Shown: positions 1 through 6,281 of the stretch, one piece after another
Position numbering within the stretch: the stretch's first letter is position 1
How the letters are laid out: the number at the start of each line of letters is the position of its first letter
Assembly: GCA_002316215.1 (NCBI GenBank)
Contig: DCDB01000193.1
Coordinates: forward strand, 1-6,302
Reading direction: 5' to 3'
DNA length: 6,302 nt
Origin: Lachnospiraceae bacterium UBA1066
GTDB taxonomy: Bacteria > Bacillota > Clostridia > Lachnospirales > Lachnospiraceae
Program-made: the position numbers and the translations under genes
The notes under the pieces: model-generated
The model's database searches: none
Told to the model about the DNA's origin: nothing
What the model saw: only the letters and a program-made list of their open reading frames with translations

Positions 1-20
1 AACGTTGGGACAGTAGTGAT
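1..20 (+). repeat. Left terminal inverted repeat
   Basis: This is a perfect 20-bp inverted match to 6282-6301. The outer six bases, AACGTT, are palindromic, so they may be a target-site duplication (6 bp, or 8 bp TAACGTTA if the base before the window is T) and not part of the repeat. The true terminal repeat would then be the 14-mer GGGACAGTAGTGAT. After base 20 similarity to the right end falls off sharply. On this side only, AGTGAT recurs exactly 10 bp later (15-20 and 25-30), and TTGGG (5-9) pairs with CCCAA (21-25); either could be a subterminal transposase-binding feature or chance. Confidence 0.7.
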
Positions 21-25
21 CCCAA

Positions 26-364
26 GTGATAGATATGTTCCCGGACTTCCGTATGAGGCTGAAATTGGATAAGAAAACCGGGAAAGTAATGTACGGCGCC
101 GACATTCAATCGGTATTCGATATTTGCTGGTACACCTTTTCCAGAATGGTAGCTGACGTTGCGCCGCCGGTGGATGAAGACCTTAACTATTTTGAATCTC
201 AAGGCTCCATACTGTCCTGCCTTGCCTGCGGCAAATACTTTGTGCGGCATTCAAGCCGCCAGCTATATTGTAATAACTGGGACTGCCAGGCCGAGCGTAA
301 TCGCAGAAACAGGCGAGCGAGCTATGCTCGGAAGAAGGCGAAGGAAGTAGAAAACAAGGAATAA
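26..364 (+). CDS. Probable 5'-truncated gene: four-cysteine zinc-binding C-terminal segment
   Basis: The product is at most 112 residues. Residues 65-87 carry C-x2-C-x13-C-x4-C (C65, C68, C82, C87), a plausible single zinc site, followed by a very arginine-rich stretch (RNRRNRRASYARKK, 91-104). This arrangement is typical of the C-terminal end of Firmicutes hypothetical proteins of the DUF6076 type; that family link is from memory and uncertain. Translation could begin at GTG 26 or ATG 35, but neither has a ribosome binding site, and in-frame TAG (14-16) and TGA (17-19) lie inside the terminal repeat. The N-terminal part therefore looks lost at the element boundary. GC (about 49% over 181-300) is much higher than in the neighbouring regulator gene. 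It is probably a non-functional remnant, but a small expressed nucleic-acid-binding protein cannot be excluded. It seems unrelated to the downstream operon, which has its own promoter. Confidence 0.5.
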   Translation: MIDMFPDFRMRLKLDKKTGKVMYGADIQSVFDICWYTFSRMVADVAPPVDEDLNYFESQGSILSCLACGKYFVRHSSRQLYCNNWDCQAERNRRNRRASYARKKAKEVENKE

Positions 365-441
365 AAATTAAACTCACTACCATGCCGGGTATGTGTGTGA
401 CGTTGTAAATGCTTTCGGATTAAAACTTATTCATGCATTTA

Positions 442-470
442 TTGAAAATTTAACAGAAATGTGATATCCT
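442..470 (+). promoter_or_regulatory. Sigma-A-type promoter of the restriction-modification operon
   Basis: TTGAAA (442-447, -35) and TATCCT (465-470, -10) are separated by exactly 17 bp, and TG at 462-463 makes an extended -10 element. Transcription would start near 476-478, giving a leader of about 27 nt before the regulator's ATG at 504. The surrounding 365-503 stretch is AT-rich and has no other convincing signal. No comparable promoter was noticed further into the operon. Confidence 0.65.
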
Positions 471-490
471 TTGCATAACAGCTCTTAATT

Positions 491-496
491 GGAGGT
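491..496 (+). promoter_or_regulatory. Ribosome binding site of the XRE regulator
   Basis: GGAGGT lies 7 nt before ATG 504, a near-ideal Firmicutes Shine-Dalgarno sequence that fixes this start. Its last base is also the first base of the dyad at 496-519. Confidence 0.8.
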
Positions 497-519
497 ATAA
501 CTTATGGCTGTAAGTTATA
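496..519. promoter_or_regulatory. Perfect 9-bp dyad over the start codon (candidate operator or RNA hairpin)
   Basis: TATAACTTA (496-504) and TAAGTTATA (511-519) are perfect inverted copies separated by TGGCTG. The dyad begins at the last base of the ribosome binding site and spans the ATG at 504-506. As DNA it is a plausible operator for a dimer of the XRE protein encoded here, just downstream of the predicted transcription start. As RNA it would form a stem-loop holding the start codon at the stem/loop junction. Either would be negative control of the whole operon. The repeat is directly visible; its function is inferred. Confidence 0.5.
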
Positions 520-737
520 AGAAGTTGCAACACTTAATGATTGATAGAAATATATCTAATGCTGAACTTATGCGTAGAGCAAACATATCAGCAAATATAA
601 TCACGAAAATTAGAACAGGCCAATATATAGCGTTAGATAAAGTGGAAAGCATTTGTTTGGCAATGTGCTGTACACCTAATGATATTTTGGAGTTTGTTCC
701 GGACGAGGAGCAGATGAAAAAATGCCGAAACAAGTAA
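504..737 (+). CDS. XRE/Cro-family helix-turn-helix regulator of the RM operon
   Basis: This 77-residue protein is almost entirely one lambda-repressor-like HTH domain. The start is MAVSYKKLQHLM, then SNAELMRRANISANIITKI (about 18-36; helix 2, turn and recognition helix), then LDKVESICLAMCCTPNDILEF (about 44-64), the usual helices 4-5 of the Cro/CI class with the C-x-P-x-D-I-L ending of short YozG-like proteins. It would bind DNA as a dimer in the cytoplasm. It is first in the operon, has a strong RBS, and ends inside the next gene (16-bp overlap). By analogy with controller (C) proteins of RM systems it probably autoregulates and delays restriction after entry into a new host; the dyad over its own start codon is the obvious target. 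Its coding sequence is much more AT-rich (about 32% GC over 541-660) than the flanking genes. The HTH family is sure; the regulatory target is inferred. Confidence 0.85.
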   Translation: MAVSYKKLQHLMIDRNISNAELMRRANISANIITKIRTGQYIALDKVESICLAMCCTPNDILEFVPDEEQMKKCRNK

Positions 738-1426
738 AATCCAAGAAGCGCGTAGCTGAGCATGGCGAGGTTTTTACAGCCGAACGCGAGGTTAAAGCCA
801 TGTGCGACTTGGTGAAACAGGAAACTGAAAGAATTGACTCACGATTTTTGGAGCCTGCCTGCGGTAATGGAAATTTCCTTGCAGAAATACTTTCAAGGAA
901 GCTGGCTGTTGTGAGGAAAAAATATAAAAAAAGCCCTTATGATTGGGAGCGCAATTCACTTCTGGCGCTGGGCAGCTTATATGGAGTGGATTTACTAATC
1001 GACAACTGCATTGAATGTAGGCAGCGGCTATTTGAAATGTGGGATAAGGAATATAAGGCTATATGTAAAAAAGAGTGCAATGATGACACCCGCGAGGCCG
1101 CCAAGTTTATTCTTTCCCGTAACATCGTTTGCGGCAATGCGCTGACGCTCAAATGTGTCGATGAAAATGGAAAGGATACTAATGAACCTATTGTTTTTTC
1201 CGAATGGACTTTTCCATTTAATGATGCTCTGATGCAGCGCAGCGATTATACCTTTGCCGAACTGCTGGCTGCTGAAGAGGAAAGGCCTAAACGTAAAAAG
1301 AAAAAAGACGAGCCTGAGCAAATATCACTCATGCTCGATGAGGATATAAGAGAGGCGCCCTCGGATGAAGGAGTGTTCCTGAAGAAATGCATATCACATT
1401 ATAGGAGGATACAGGAAAATGGCTGA
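722..1426 (+). CDS. Half methyltransferase: SAM-binding N6-MTase-like subunit lacking the NPPY motif
   Basis: This 234-residue protein has the opening of an N6-adenine DNA methyltransferase: GEVFTAEREVKAM (15-27), motif I FLEPACGNGNF (42-52; SAM-binding loop), GVD with an acidic residue at D90 (motif II) and NIVCGNALT (134-142; motif III-like). The expected catalytic (D/N/S)PP(Y/F) motif IV and the target-recognition half are absent; the chain continues instead through SEWTFPFND (160-168) and a basic patch (190-195, KRKKKK). It should bind SAM but not methylate by itself, so it is probably a partner of the next protein, whose first 100 residues have the same order of motifs. ATG 722 has GAGGAG at 705-710, 11 nt upstream; the gene overlaps the regulator by 16 bp and the next gene by 8 bp, suggesting translational coupling. 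Similar ORFs are often annotated 'restriction endonuclease subunit M'. The fold is confident, the partner role is inferred. Confidence 0.75.
   Translation: MPKQVKSKKRVAEHGEVFTAEREVKAMCDLVKQETERIDSRFLEPACGNGNFLAEILSRKLAVVRKKYKKSPYDWERNSLLALGSLYGVDLLIDNCIECRQRLFEMWDKEYKAICKKECNDDTREAAKFILSRNIVCGNALTLKCVDENGKDTNEPIVFSEWTFPFNDALMQRSDYTFAELLAAEEERPKRKKKKDEPEQISLMLDEDIREAPSDEGVFLKKCISHYRRIQENG
1403..1408 (+). promoter_or_regulatory. Ribosome binding site of the Eco57I-like methyltransferase
   Basis: AGGAGG is a perfect Shine-Dalgarno core lying inside the end of the preceding gene, 10 nt before ATG 1419. It supports that start despite the 8-bp overlap of the two genes. Confidence 0.75.
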
Positions 1427-2981
1427 TACAGGATTATTTAATAATGTATACAATCCGGACGTGCTGTCCTGCCTTGCAAATCTCTCAAACGATGAGGTTT
1501 TTACTCCGCCGGACGTAGTAAACGCTATGCTTGATATGCTGCCGCAGGAACTCTTTCAAAACCCGGATACCACCTTTCTTGATCCCGCCTGCAAGACCGG
1601 TGTTTTTCTCAGGGAAATTGCCAAAAGGCTTATCAAAGGACTGGAGCCGCAGTTCCCGGACTTACAGGAGCGTATAGACCACATTTTCCATAAGCAGCTC
1701 TTTGGTATAGCGATTACGGAACTGACAGGTTTTTTATCCCGTCGGAGCGTTTATTGTTCGAAGTTCCCGAACACTGAATTCTCGGTATCGCTTTTTGATG
1801 ATGAACAAGGTAATATTCGGTTTAGAAAAATTAAGCATACTTGGCGTGACGGAAAGTGTGTTTATTGCGGTGCATCTCAAAGCCAATACGCTCGTAGCGA
1901 CGATTTGGAGACGCACGCCTACGAATGGATACATACTAATAAGCCAGAGGAGATTTTTAATATGAAGTTTGATGTGATTATTAGTAATCCGCCTTATCAG
2001 CTTTCGGACGGCGGCGGTAATGGCGCAAGTGCTAAACCTATTTATCAGTTGTTTGTACAGAAAGCTAAGAAGTTGAATCCGCGTTATCTTACTATGATTA
2101 TTCCTTCTCGCTGGTTCACAGGTGGAAAAGGGTTAGATGAATTTCGTGATGAAATGCTTCATGACAGAAGGCTGCGGGTTATACATGATTATCCCGAGGC
2201 ATCGGATTGCTTTTCAGGTGTTCAAATTAAAGGTGGTGTTTCGTATTTTCTATGGGATCGTGATAACGAGGGCGATTGTGCCGTTTTTTCTCACAAAGGG
2301 GATATTGTTAATGGTCCGGTTGTTCGTCCATTACTTGAACAAGGCTGTGATACCTTTATACGCTATAACGAGGCTATAGATATCTTGCATAAAGTCATGT
2401 CTCACAAAGAAAAATCAATGGAAAATCTTGTGAGCGCAAGGATGCCTTTCGGTTTACCCAACACATATAAAGGCAACAAAACTAAAAAATCAGAATCTGA
2501 TTTGATTATTTATGTTAGCGGCAATGATAGAGAAGTACGCGGAACTACAGCTTATGTTCCTAACAAAGAGGTAACTAAAGGAAGAGAAATGATTCCTTGG
2601 GAAAAAGTATATATTGCAAAAGCCGGGAGTGGTAGTGACGCCTTTCCTCACCCTATACTTCCAAAGCCATTTTATGGTGCTCCTTATACCGTATGCAACG
2701 AGAGTTATCTTGTAATCGGTCCATTTAAAAATAAAGCTGAGTGTGATAATGTAATGTCTTATATTGCCACGAAGTTCTTCCGTTTCTTAGTCCTCCTTAA
2801 GAAAAATTCACAAAATGCTCCAAAGGGTGTATATCAACTTGTTCCACAGCAAGATTTTTCTAAACCATGGACTGATGAGGAACTCTACAAAAAGTACGGC
2901 ATTACAAAGAAAGAGATTGAATTTATTGACTCTCTCATTCGTCCCATGGACTTAGATGGAGGTGACGATAGTGGCAACTGA
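1419..2981 (+). CDS. Eco57I-like N6-adenine DNA methyltransferase (modification subunit)
   Basis: This 520-residue SAM-dependent methyltransferase is expected to methylate adenine N6 in the recognition site and protect host DNA. Motifs in order: NDEVFTPPDVVNAM (24-37, motif X region), FLDPACKTGVFL (53-64, motif I), GIAI (96-99, motif II), SNPPY (189-193, catalytic motif IV), IIPSRWF (227-233) and FSGVQIKGGVSYFLW (265-279), a pattern typical of Eco57I-type enzymes. Between motifs II and IV sits an insert with C147-x2-C150 and H166/H172, a possible zinc knuckle. The segment from about 300 to 500 has no methyltransferase motifs and is the best candidate for the target-recognition domain; its DNA is clearly more AT-rich (about 37% over 2401-2760) than the N-terminal part (about 49% over 1441-1680), which fits exchange of specificity domains. 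The end overlaps the helicase gene by 11 bp. Class is sure; recognition sequence unknown. Confidence 0.88.
   Translation: MADTGLFNNVYNPDVLSCLANLSNDEVFTPPDVVNAMLDMLPQELFQNPDTTFLDPACKTGVFLREIAKRLIKGLEPQFPDLQERIDHIFHKQLFGIAITELTGFLSRRSVYCSKFPNTEFSVSLFDDEQGNIRFRKIKHTWRDGKCVYCGASQSQYARSDDLETHAYEWIHTNKPEEIFNMKFDVIISNPPYQLSDGGGNGASAKPIYQLFVQKAKKLNPRYLTMIIPSRWFTGGKGLDEFRDEMLHDRRLRVIHDYPEASDCFSGVQIKGGVSYFLWDRDNEGDCAVFSHKGDIVNGPVVRPLLEQGCDTFIRYNEAIDILHKVMSHKEKSMENLVSARMPFGLPNTYKGNKTKKSESDLIIYVSGNDREVRGTTAYVPNKEVTKGREMIPWEKVYIAKAGSGSDAFPHPILPKPFYGAPYTVCNESYLVIGPFKNKAECDNVMSYIATKFFRFLVLLKKNSQNAPKGVYQLVPQQDFSKPWTDEELYKKYGITKKEIEFIDSLIRPMDLDGGDDSGN
2958..2965 (+). promoter_or_regulatory. Ribosome binding site deciding the GTG start of the nuclease-helicase
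   Basis: GGAGGTGA at 2958-2965 leaves 7 nt from the GGAGGT core to GTG 2971. The alternative in-frame ATG at 2956 overlaps this sequence itself and has no good RBS of its own, so GTG 2971 is preferred; the protein loses only five residues. Confidence 0.7.
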
Positions 2982-5892
2982 ATTCTTTATTCAACGGCCT
3001 GCGATCACACCAACCATCTATGTGTATGAACTCATTGGCGTGGCCTCTCACAAGGGGTACATAAAAATCGGATATACTGAACGGGATGCGGCTACCCGCA
3101 TCAAGGAGCAGCTGCACACTGCTGCTGTTCCATTTAAGATTCTCTATCAAGAGAGTGCCATGAGGGAGGATGGCTCTGTCTTTACTGATAAGGATATACA
3201 TCGAATCTTAGAACGACGAGGTTTCAGACAGCTCAATGCAGTCGCTGACGATAACGAGTGGTACAATTGCTCCCTAAATGATGTCAAGGCGGCTATTGTT
3301 GAACTTAAAACCGGAAGAATCACTGCTGACAGTCGGACAGCTGCATTCCGTATGCGTCCGGAGCAGCAGGCAGCCGTAAAACGCACGGTAGAGTATTTTA
3401 CCAAGGCAAAATATGACGAGCCGGACAGAGCTCCAAAATTCTTGTGGAATGCCAAAATGCGTTTTGGTAAGACCTTTGCAGCTTATCAGCTAGCAAAAAA
3501 GATGGGCTTTAAGCGCATGTTGGTGCTTACCTTTAAGCCCGCTGTCGAATCCGCATGGCGAGATGATTTGCTTTCTCATATTGATTTCGAAGGCTGGCAG
3601 TTTGTTTCCAATAAGGACGCGCACAACAATAATGTTAATATCGATCAGGCCTACGCGAAGTGTGATAAAAAGAAGCCTATCGTTGTTTTTGGTTCCTTTC
3701 AAGACTTGTTGGGTACCAATGAGAATGGTGGCATAAAAGCTAAGAATGAATTTATCCATGCGGAAAACTGGGACTTGGTTATTTTTGATGAGTATCACTT
3801 TGGCGCATGGCGAGAAAATGCCAAAAAGCTCTTTGAGAATCCTGATGAGGAAGAAATAGTCGACTTTGATATAGAGAAGTACAAGAAGGATGAGGCCGAT
3901 AACGCCTACAACGAAACCTTCCTTCCCATCACAGCCGGTTATTATTTATACCTTTCCGGCACACCTTTCCGCGCCATTAATAGCGGCGAATTTATAGAGG
4001 ATCAGATCTATAACTGGACATATTCTGACGAGCAACGTGCAAAGGAAAGCTGGAAAGGCCCTGGCAATCCCTATTTATCGTTGCCGAGAATGGTCATGCT
4101 CACTTACCGGATACCGGATAGCATTCGCCAGATTGCCATGCAAGGCGAGTTTAACGAGTTCGACTTAAATGTATTCTTTTCTGCCAAGGGTAAAGGCAAA
4201 GATGCGCGGTTTGTTTACGAGAATGAAGTGCAGAAATGGCTTGATCTGATTCGCGGTTCTTATCTTCCATCCAATGTTGATGATATGAAGCTCGGGCAGG
4301 ACAAGCGTCCTCCAATGCCTTTCTCCGATACACGACTTTTGAATGTTCTGAATCACACAATTTGGTTTTTGCCGAATGTGGCATCCTGCCAGGCTATGTA
4401 TAACCTGATGATGCAAAAGCAGAACGGGTATTACAACCAGAAATATAAAATTATCGTTTGCGCCGGAACAGAAGCCGGCATAGGCTTGGATGCCCTCTAT
4501 CCTGTTCTTCACGCTATGGGAAATCCATTGGAGACATACACCATCACCCTCACCTGTGGCAAGCTAACTACGGGTGTTACCGTAAAGCCGTGGACAGGCA
4601 TATTCATGCTGCGTAACCTTAAGAGCCCGGAGACCTATTTCCAAGCAGCATTTCGTGTCCAATCTCCGTGGGTAGTTAAAGATGAAGAAGGTAAAGACCT
4701 GATTATGAAAGAAGAATGCTATGTCTTTGACTTTGCTTTGGACAGGGCGCTGCGACAGATAGCTGACTACTCTTGCCGTTTGAATGTTGATGAAAGCAAT
4801 CCCGAAAAGAAGGTAGCAGAGTTCATTAATTTCTTGCCGGTGTTGGCCTATGACGGCAGCACCATGCGGCAGATTAATGCGCAGGACATTCTCGACATCG
4901 CAATGGCCGGAACTTCTGCTACTTTGCTTGCAAAGCGCTGGGAATCTGCGCTACTTGTTAATGTCGATAATGACACTCTGCAACGCCTAATGAATAACAA
5001 AGAAGCTCTCGACGCTCTTATGAGCATTGAAGGTTTCCGCTCGTTGAATCAAGATATTCAGACAATCATCAACAAGTCAGAAGCGGTAAAGAAAGCCAAG
5101 AAAGAATCCGAGAAGATGACTCCGAAGGAGAAAAAGGAAATCTCAGAAGAGGAAAAGGAATATAAGTCTCTTCGGAAGCAGATTCAGGAAAAGCTCATCA
5201 AGTTTGCTACCCGTATTCCGATATTTATGTATCTCACTGATTATCGCGAGCGGTCACTCAGAGATGTTATAACTCAGCTTGAGCCGGGATTGTTTAAAAA
5301 GGTAACGGGCTTAAACGTAAAGGATTTTGAACTTCTTTGCAGCCTTGGGGTATTTAATGCAAGCCTGATGAACGATGCCATTTTTAAGTTCAAGCGTTAC
5401 GAAGACAGCAGCCTTTCCTATACCGGTATCGACAAGCACGAAGGAAAGGATATCGGTGGCTGGGATACCGTCATCAAACGCGAAGAATATGATAGACTGT
5501 TTTACAATCAACAGGCTACAATGGAATCCATCAACTCGGCGTTCGAAGAAGCAATTGAAAAAGATGTTAAGCCCGTTGCAGATGTGCCAAAGCCTGATCC
5601 AAAACCATCTGCTACAACATATGTTACGGGGCAGTTTGGAATTAAGCCTCCGCTGTCGAAAGTAGCCGAGCATAAGAACCCTTATAGCACCAGCACGCAA
5701 GCCGATGAGGAAATGAAAGAGTTTGTTATACCGGAGATTTCGGAAGGCGATGCGGTTAAGCATAAGAGCTTCGGTGATGGTATAGTTACAAAGATCGATA
5801 AAGCTGGGAAACACATTCGTGTGAAGTTTGCAGTTGGGGAAAAACTCTTCTTATTCCCAGATGCTTTCAAGCAGGGTTACTTGAAGTTGTAA
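2971..5892 (+). CDS. GIY-YIG nuclease / SF2 helicase fusion (restriction subunit)
   Basis: This is a 973-residue, multi-domain cytoplasmic protein. Residues about 15-110 form a GIY-YIG nuclease domain of the T5orf172 kind: YVYEL (17-21), GYIKIGYT (29-36), R43 as the likely catalytic arginine, then a D-K-D-I-H helix and NEWY. The superfamily 2 helicase core follows: RPEQQ (Q-like motif), Walker A AKMRFGKT (161-168, K167), LVLTFKP (Ia), DEYH (273-276, motif II), SGTP (329-332, motif III), CGKLTTGV (529-536, motif V) and QAAFRVQ (558-564, motif VI with R562). A lysine/glutamate-rich, probably coiled-coil stretch occupies about 700-748. The last about 48 residues (GDAVKHKSFGDG..., from 926) resemble the tudor/SH3-like tail of UvrD/PcrA helicases. 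Inferred role: ATP-driven translocation and cleavage of unmethylated DNA, analogous to Type I HsdR or Type III Res but with a different nuclease. It overlaps the methyltransferase gene by 11 bp and ends the operon. Confidence 0.85.
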   Translation: MATEFFIQRPAITPTIYVYELIGVASHKGYIKIGYTERDAATRIKEQLHTAAVPFKILYQESAMREDGSVFTDKDIHRILERRGFRQLNAVADDNEWYNCSLNDVKAAIVELKTGRITADSRTAAFRMRPEQQAAVKRTVEYFTKAKYDEPDRAPKFLWNAKMRFGKTFAAYQLAKKMGFKRMLVLTFKPAVESAWRDDLLSHIDFEGWQFVSNKDAHNNNVNIDQAYAKCDKKKPIVVFGSFQDLLGTNENGGIKAKNEFIHAENWDLVIFDEYHFGAWRENAKKLFENPDEEEIVDFDIEKYKKDEADNAYNETFLPITAGYYLYLSGTPFRAINSGEFIEDQIYNWTYSDEQRAKESWKGPGNPYLSLPRMVMLTYRIPDSIRQIAMQGEFNEFDLNVFFSAKGKGKDARFVYENEVQKWLDLIRGSYLPSNVDDMKLGQDKRPPMPFSDTRLLNVLNHTIWFLPNVASCQAMYNLMMQKQNGYYNQKYKIIVCAGTEAGIGLDALYPVLHAMGNPLETYTITLTCGKLTTGVTVKPWTGIFMLRNLKSPETYFQAAFRVQSPWVVKDEEGKDLIMKEECYVFDFALDRALRQIADYSCRLNVDESNPEKKVAEFINFLPVLAYDGSTMRQINAQDILDIAMAGTSATLLAKRWESALLVNVDNDTLQRLMNNKEALDALMSIEGFRSLNQDIQTIINKSEAVKKAKKESEKMTPKEKKEISEEEKEYKSLRKQIQEKLIKFATRIPIFMYLTDYRERSLRDVITQLEPGLFKKVTGLNVKDFELLCSLGVFNASLMNDAIFKFKRYEDSSLSYTGIDKHEGKDIGGWDTVIKREEYDRLFYNQQATMESINSAFEEAIEKDVKPVADVPKPDPKPSATTYVTGQFGIKPPLSKVAEHKNPYSTSTQADEEMKEFVIPEISEGDAVKHKSFGDGIVTKIDKAGKHIRVKFAVGEKLFLFPDAFKQGYLKL

Positions 5893-5947
5893 CAGACTTC
5901 TAGGTGTTAGCAATACTGTCGGCACGATATAAATAATATATTCAACG

Positions 5948-5994
5948 AGAAAGACTGCACCAAAGGTTTTATCCTTCAGTGCAGTCCTTTCTTT
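5948..5994. terminator. Strong bidirectional intrinsic terminator
   Basis: GACTGCAC (5953-5960) pairs perfectly with GTGCAGTC (5979-5986). The stem continues inward after a 2x2 internal loop with AAGG (5963-5966)/CCTT (5973-5976) closing a 6-base loop, and outward with AGAA (5948-5951)-side bases pairing to TTCT after one bulged C at 5987. CTTTCTTT follows on the + strand and TTTCTCGTT on the - strand, so it can end the operon (56 nt after its stop) and also a - strand transcript from 6079-6276. The rest of 5893-6078 shows no convincing gene. Confidence 0.75.
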
Positions 5995-6078
5995 GCTGTC
6001 TCCGCCTGAAGAGAGTCGGTCAAAAATATACTTGTTTTCGTAAATCCCTAAGGCCAACTCCCTTACACAGCCATTTTT

Positions 6079-6276
6079 TTATGATTTTGGTTTTTCTGTT
6101 TGATTTGTCTCATAATGCAAAATTTCAAGAGCCTCGTTATGGCTTTGTTCGGCCAAATATTTTGAATACCAGTGCGAAAGCGTAAGCAAAATAACCGCAA
6201 AGCCTATTGCAAGCAGGACACCATGCCAGTCGATACCAAAATCTTTCCACCTCATTGGCCATAAAGCATTTACCAT
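6079..6276 (-). CDS. Possible small single-pass membrane protein or gene fragment
   Basis: This encodes 65 residues and I recognise no family. It has a short tryptophan-containing N-terminus (MVNALWPMRWKDF), one clear hydrophobic segment of about 20 residues (about 18-37, GVLLAIGFAVILLTLS) and a charged, polar tail ending in EKPKS. This is the layout of a genuine small membrane protein, and it reads toward the bidirectional terminator. Against it, no ribosome binding site precedes ATG 6276, its 5' end lies only 5 bp inside the right terminal repeat, and an in-frame TGA (6285-6283) sits in the repeat. It may therefore be a truncated remnant like the ORF at the left end; an internal start with GAGGTGG upstream lacks a good start codon. 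Its relation to the RM operon, if any, is unknown. Confidence 0.4.
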   Translation of the reverse strand: MVNALWPMRWKDFGIDWHGVLLAIGFAVILLTLSHWYSKYLAEQSHNEALEILHYETNQTEKPKS

Positions 6277-6281
6277 CTGAA

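Noticed and set aside
375..395. TACC...GGTA pairing downstream of the left-end ORF as a terminator
   Set aside because: The stem is only 4 bp and no T-run follows.
917..932. Poly-A runs (A6 and A7) in the half-methyltransferase as phase-variation tracts
   Set aside because: They are short, interrupted by TAT, and code for ordinary lysines; runs of this size are common in AT-rich Firmicutes genes.
2956..2970. ATG 2956 as start of the nuclease-helicase
   Set aside because: This ATG overlaps the GGAGGTGA that is ideally spaced for GTG 2971; it would add five residues with no RBS of its own.
5311..5814. Minus-strand ORF of 167 codons inside the nuclease-helicase gene
   Set aside because: It lies fully antisense to a gene with clear domain content and reads as cysteine- and phenylalanine-rich shadow sequence without an RBS or motif.
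5851..6057. Minus-strand ORF of 68 codons overlapping the end of the helicase gene
   Set aside because: It starts with TTG with the AAGGGAG directly abutting it, runs through the terminator hairpin and overlaps the nuclease-helicase coding end; no recognisable domain.
5979..6185. Plus-strand ORF of 68 codons in the right intergenic region
   Set aside because: It begins inside the terminator hairpin, has no RBS, and is antisense to the better candidate membrane-protein ORF.
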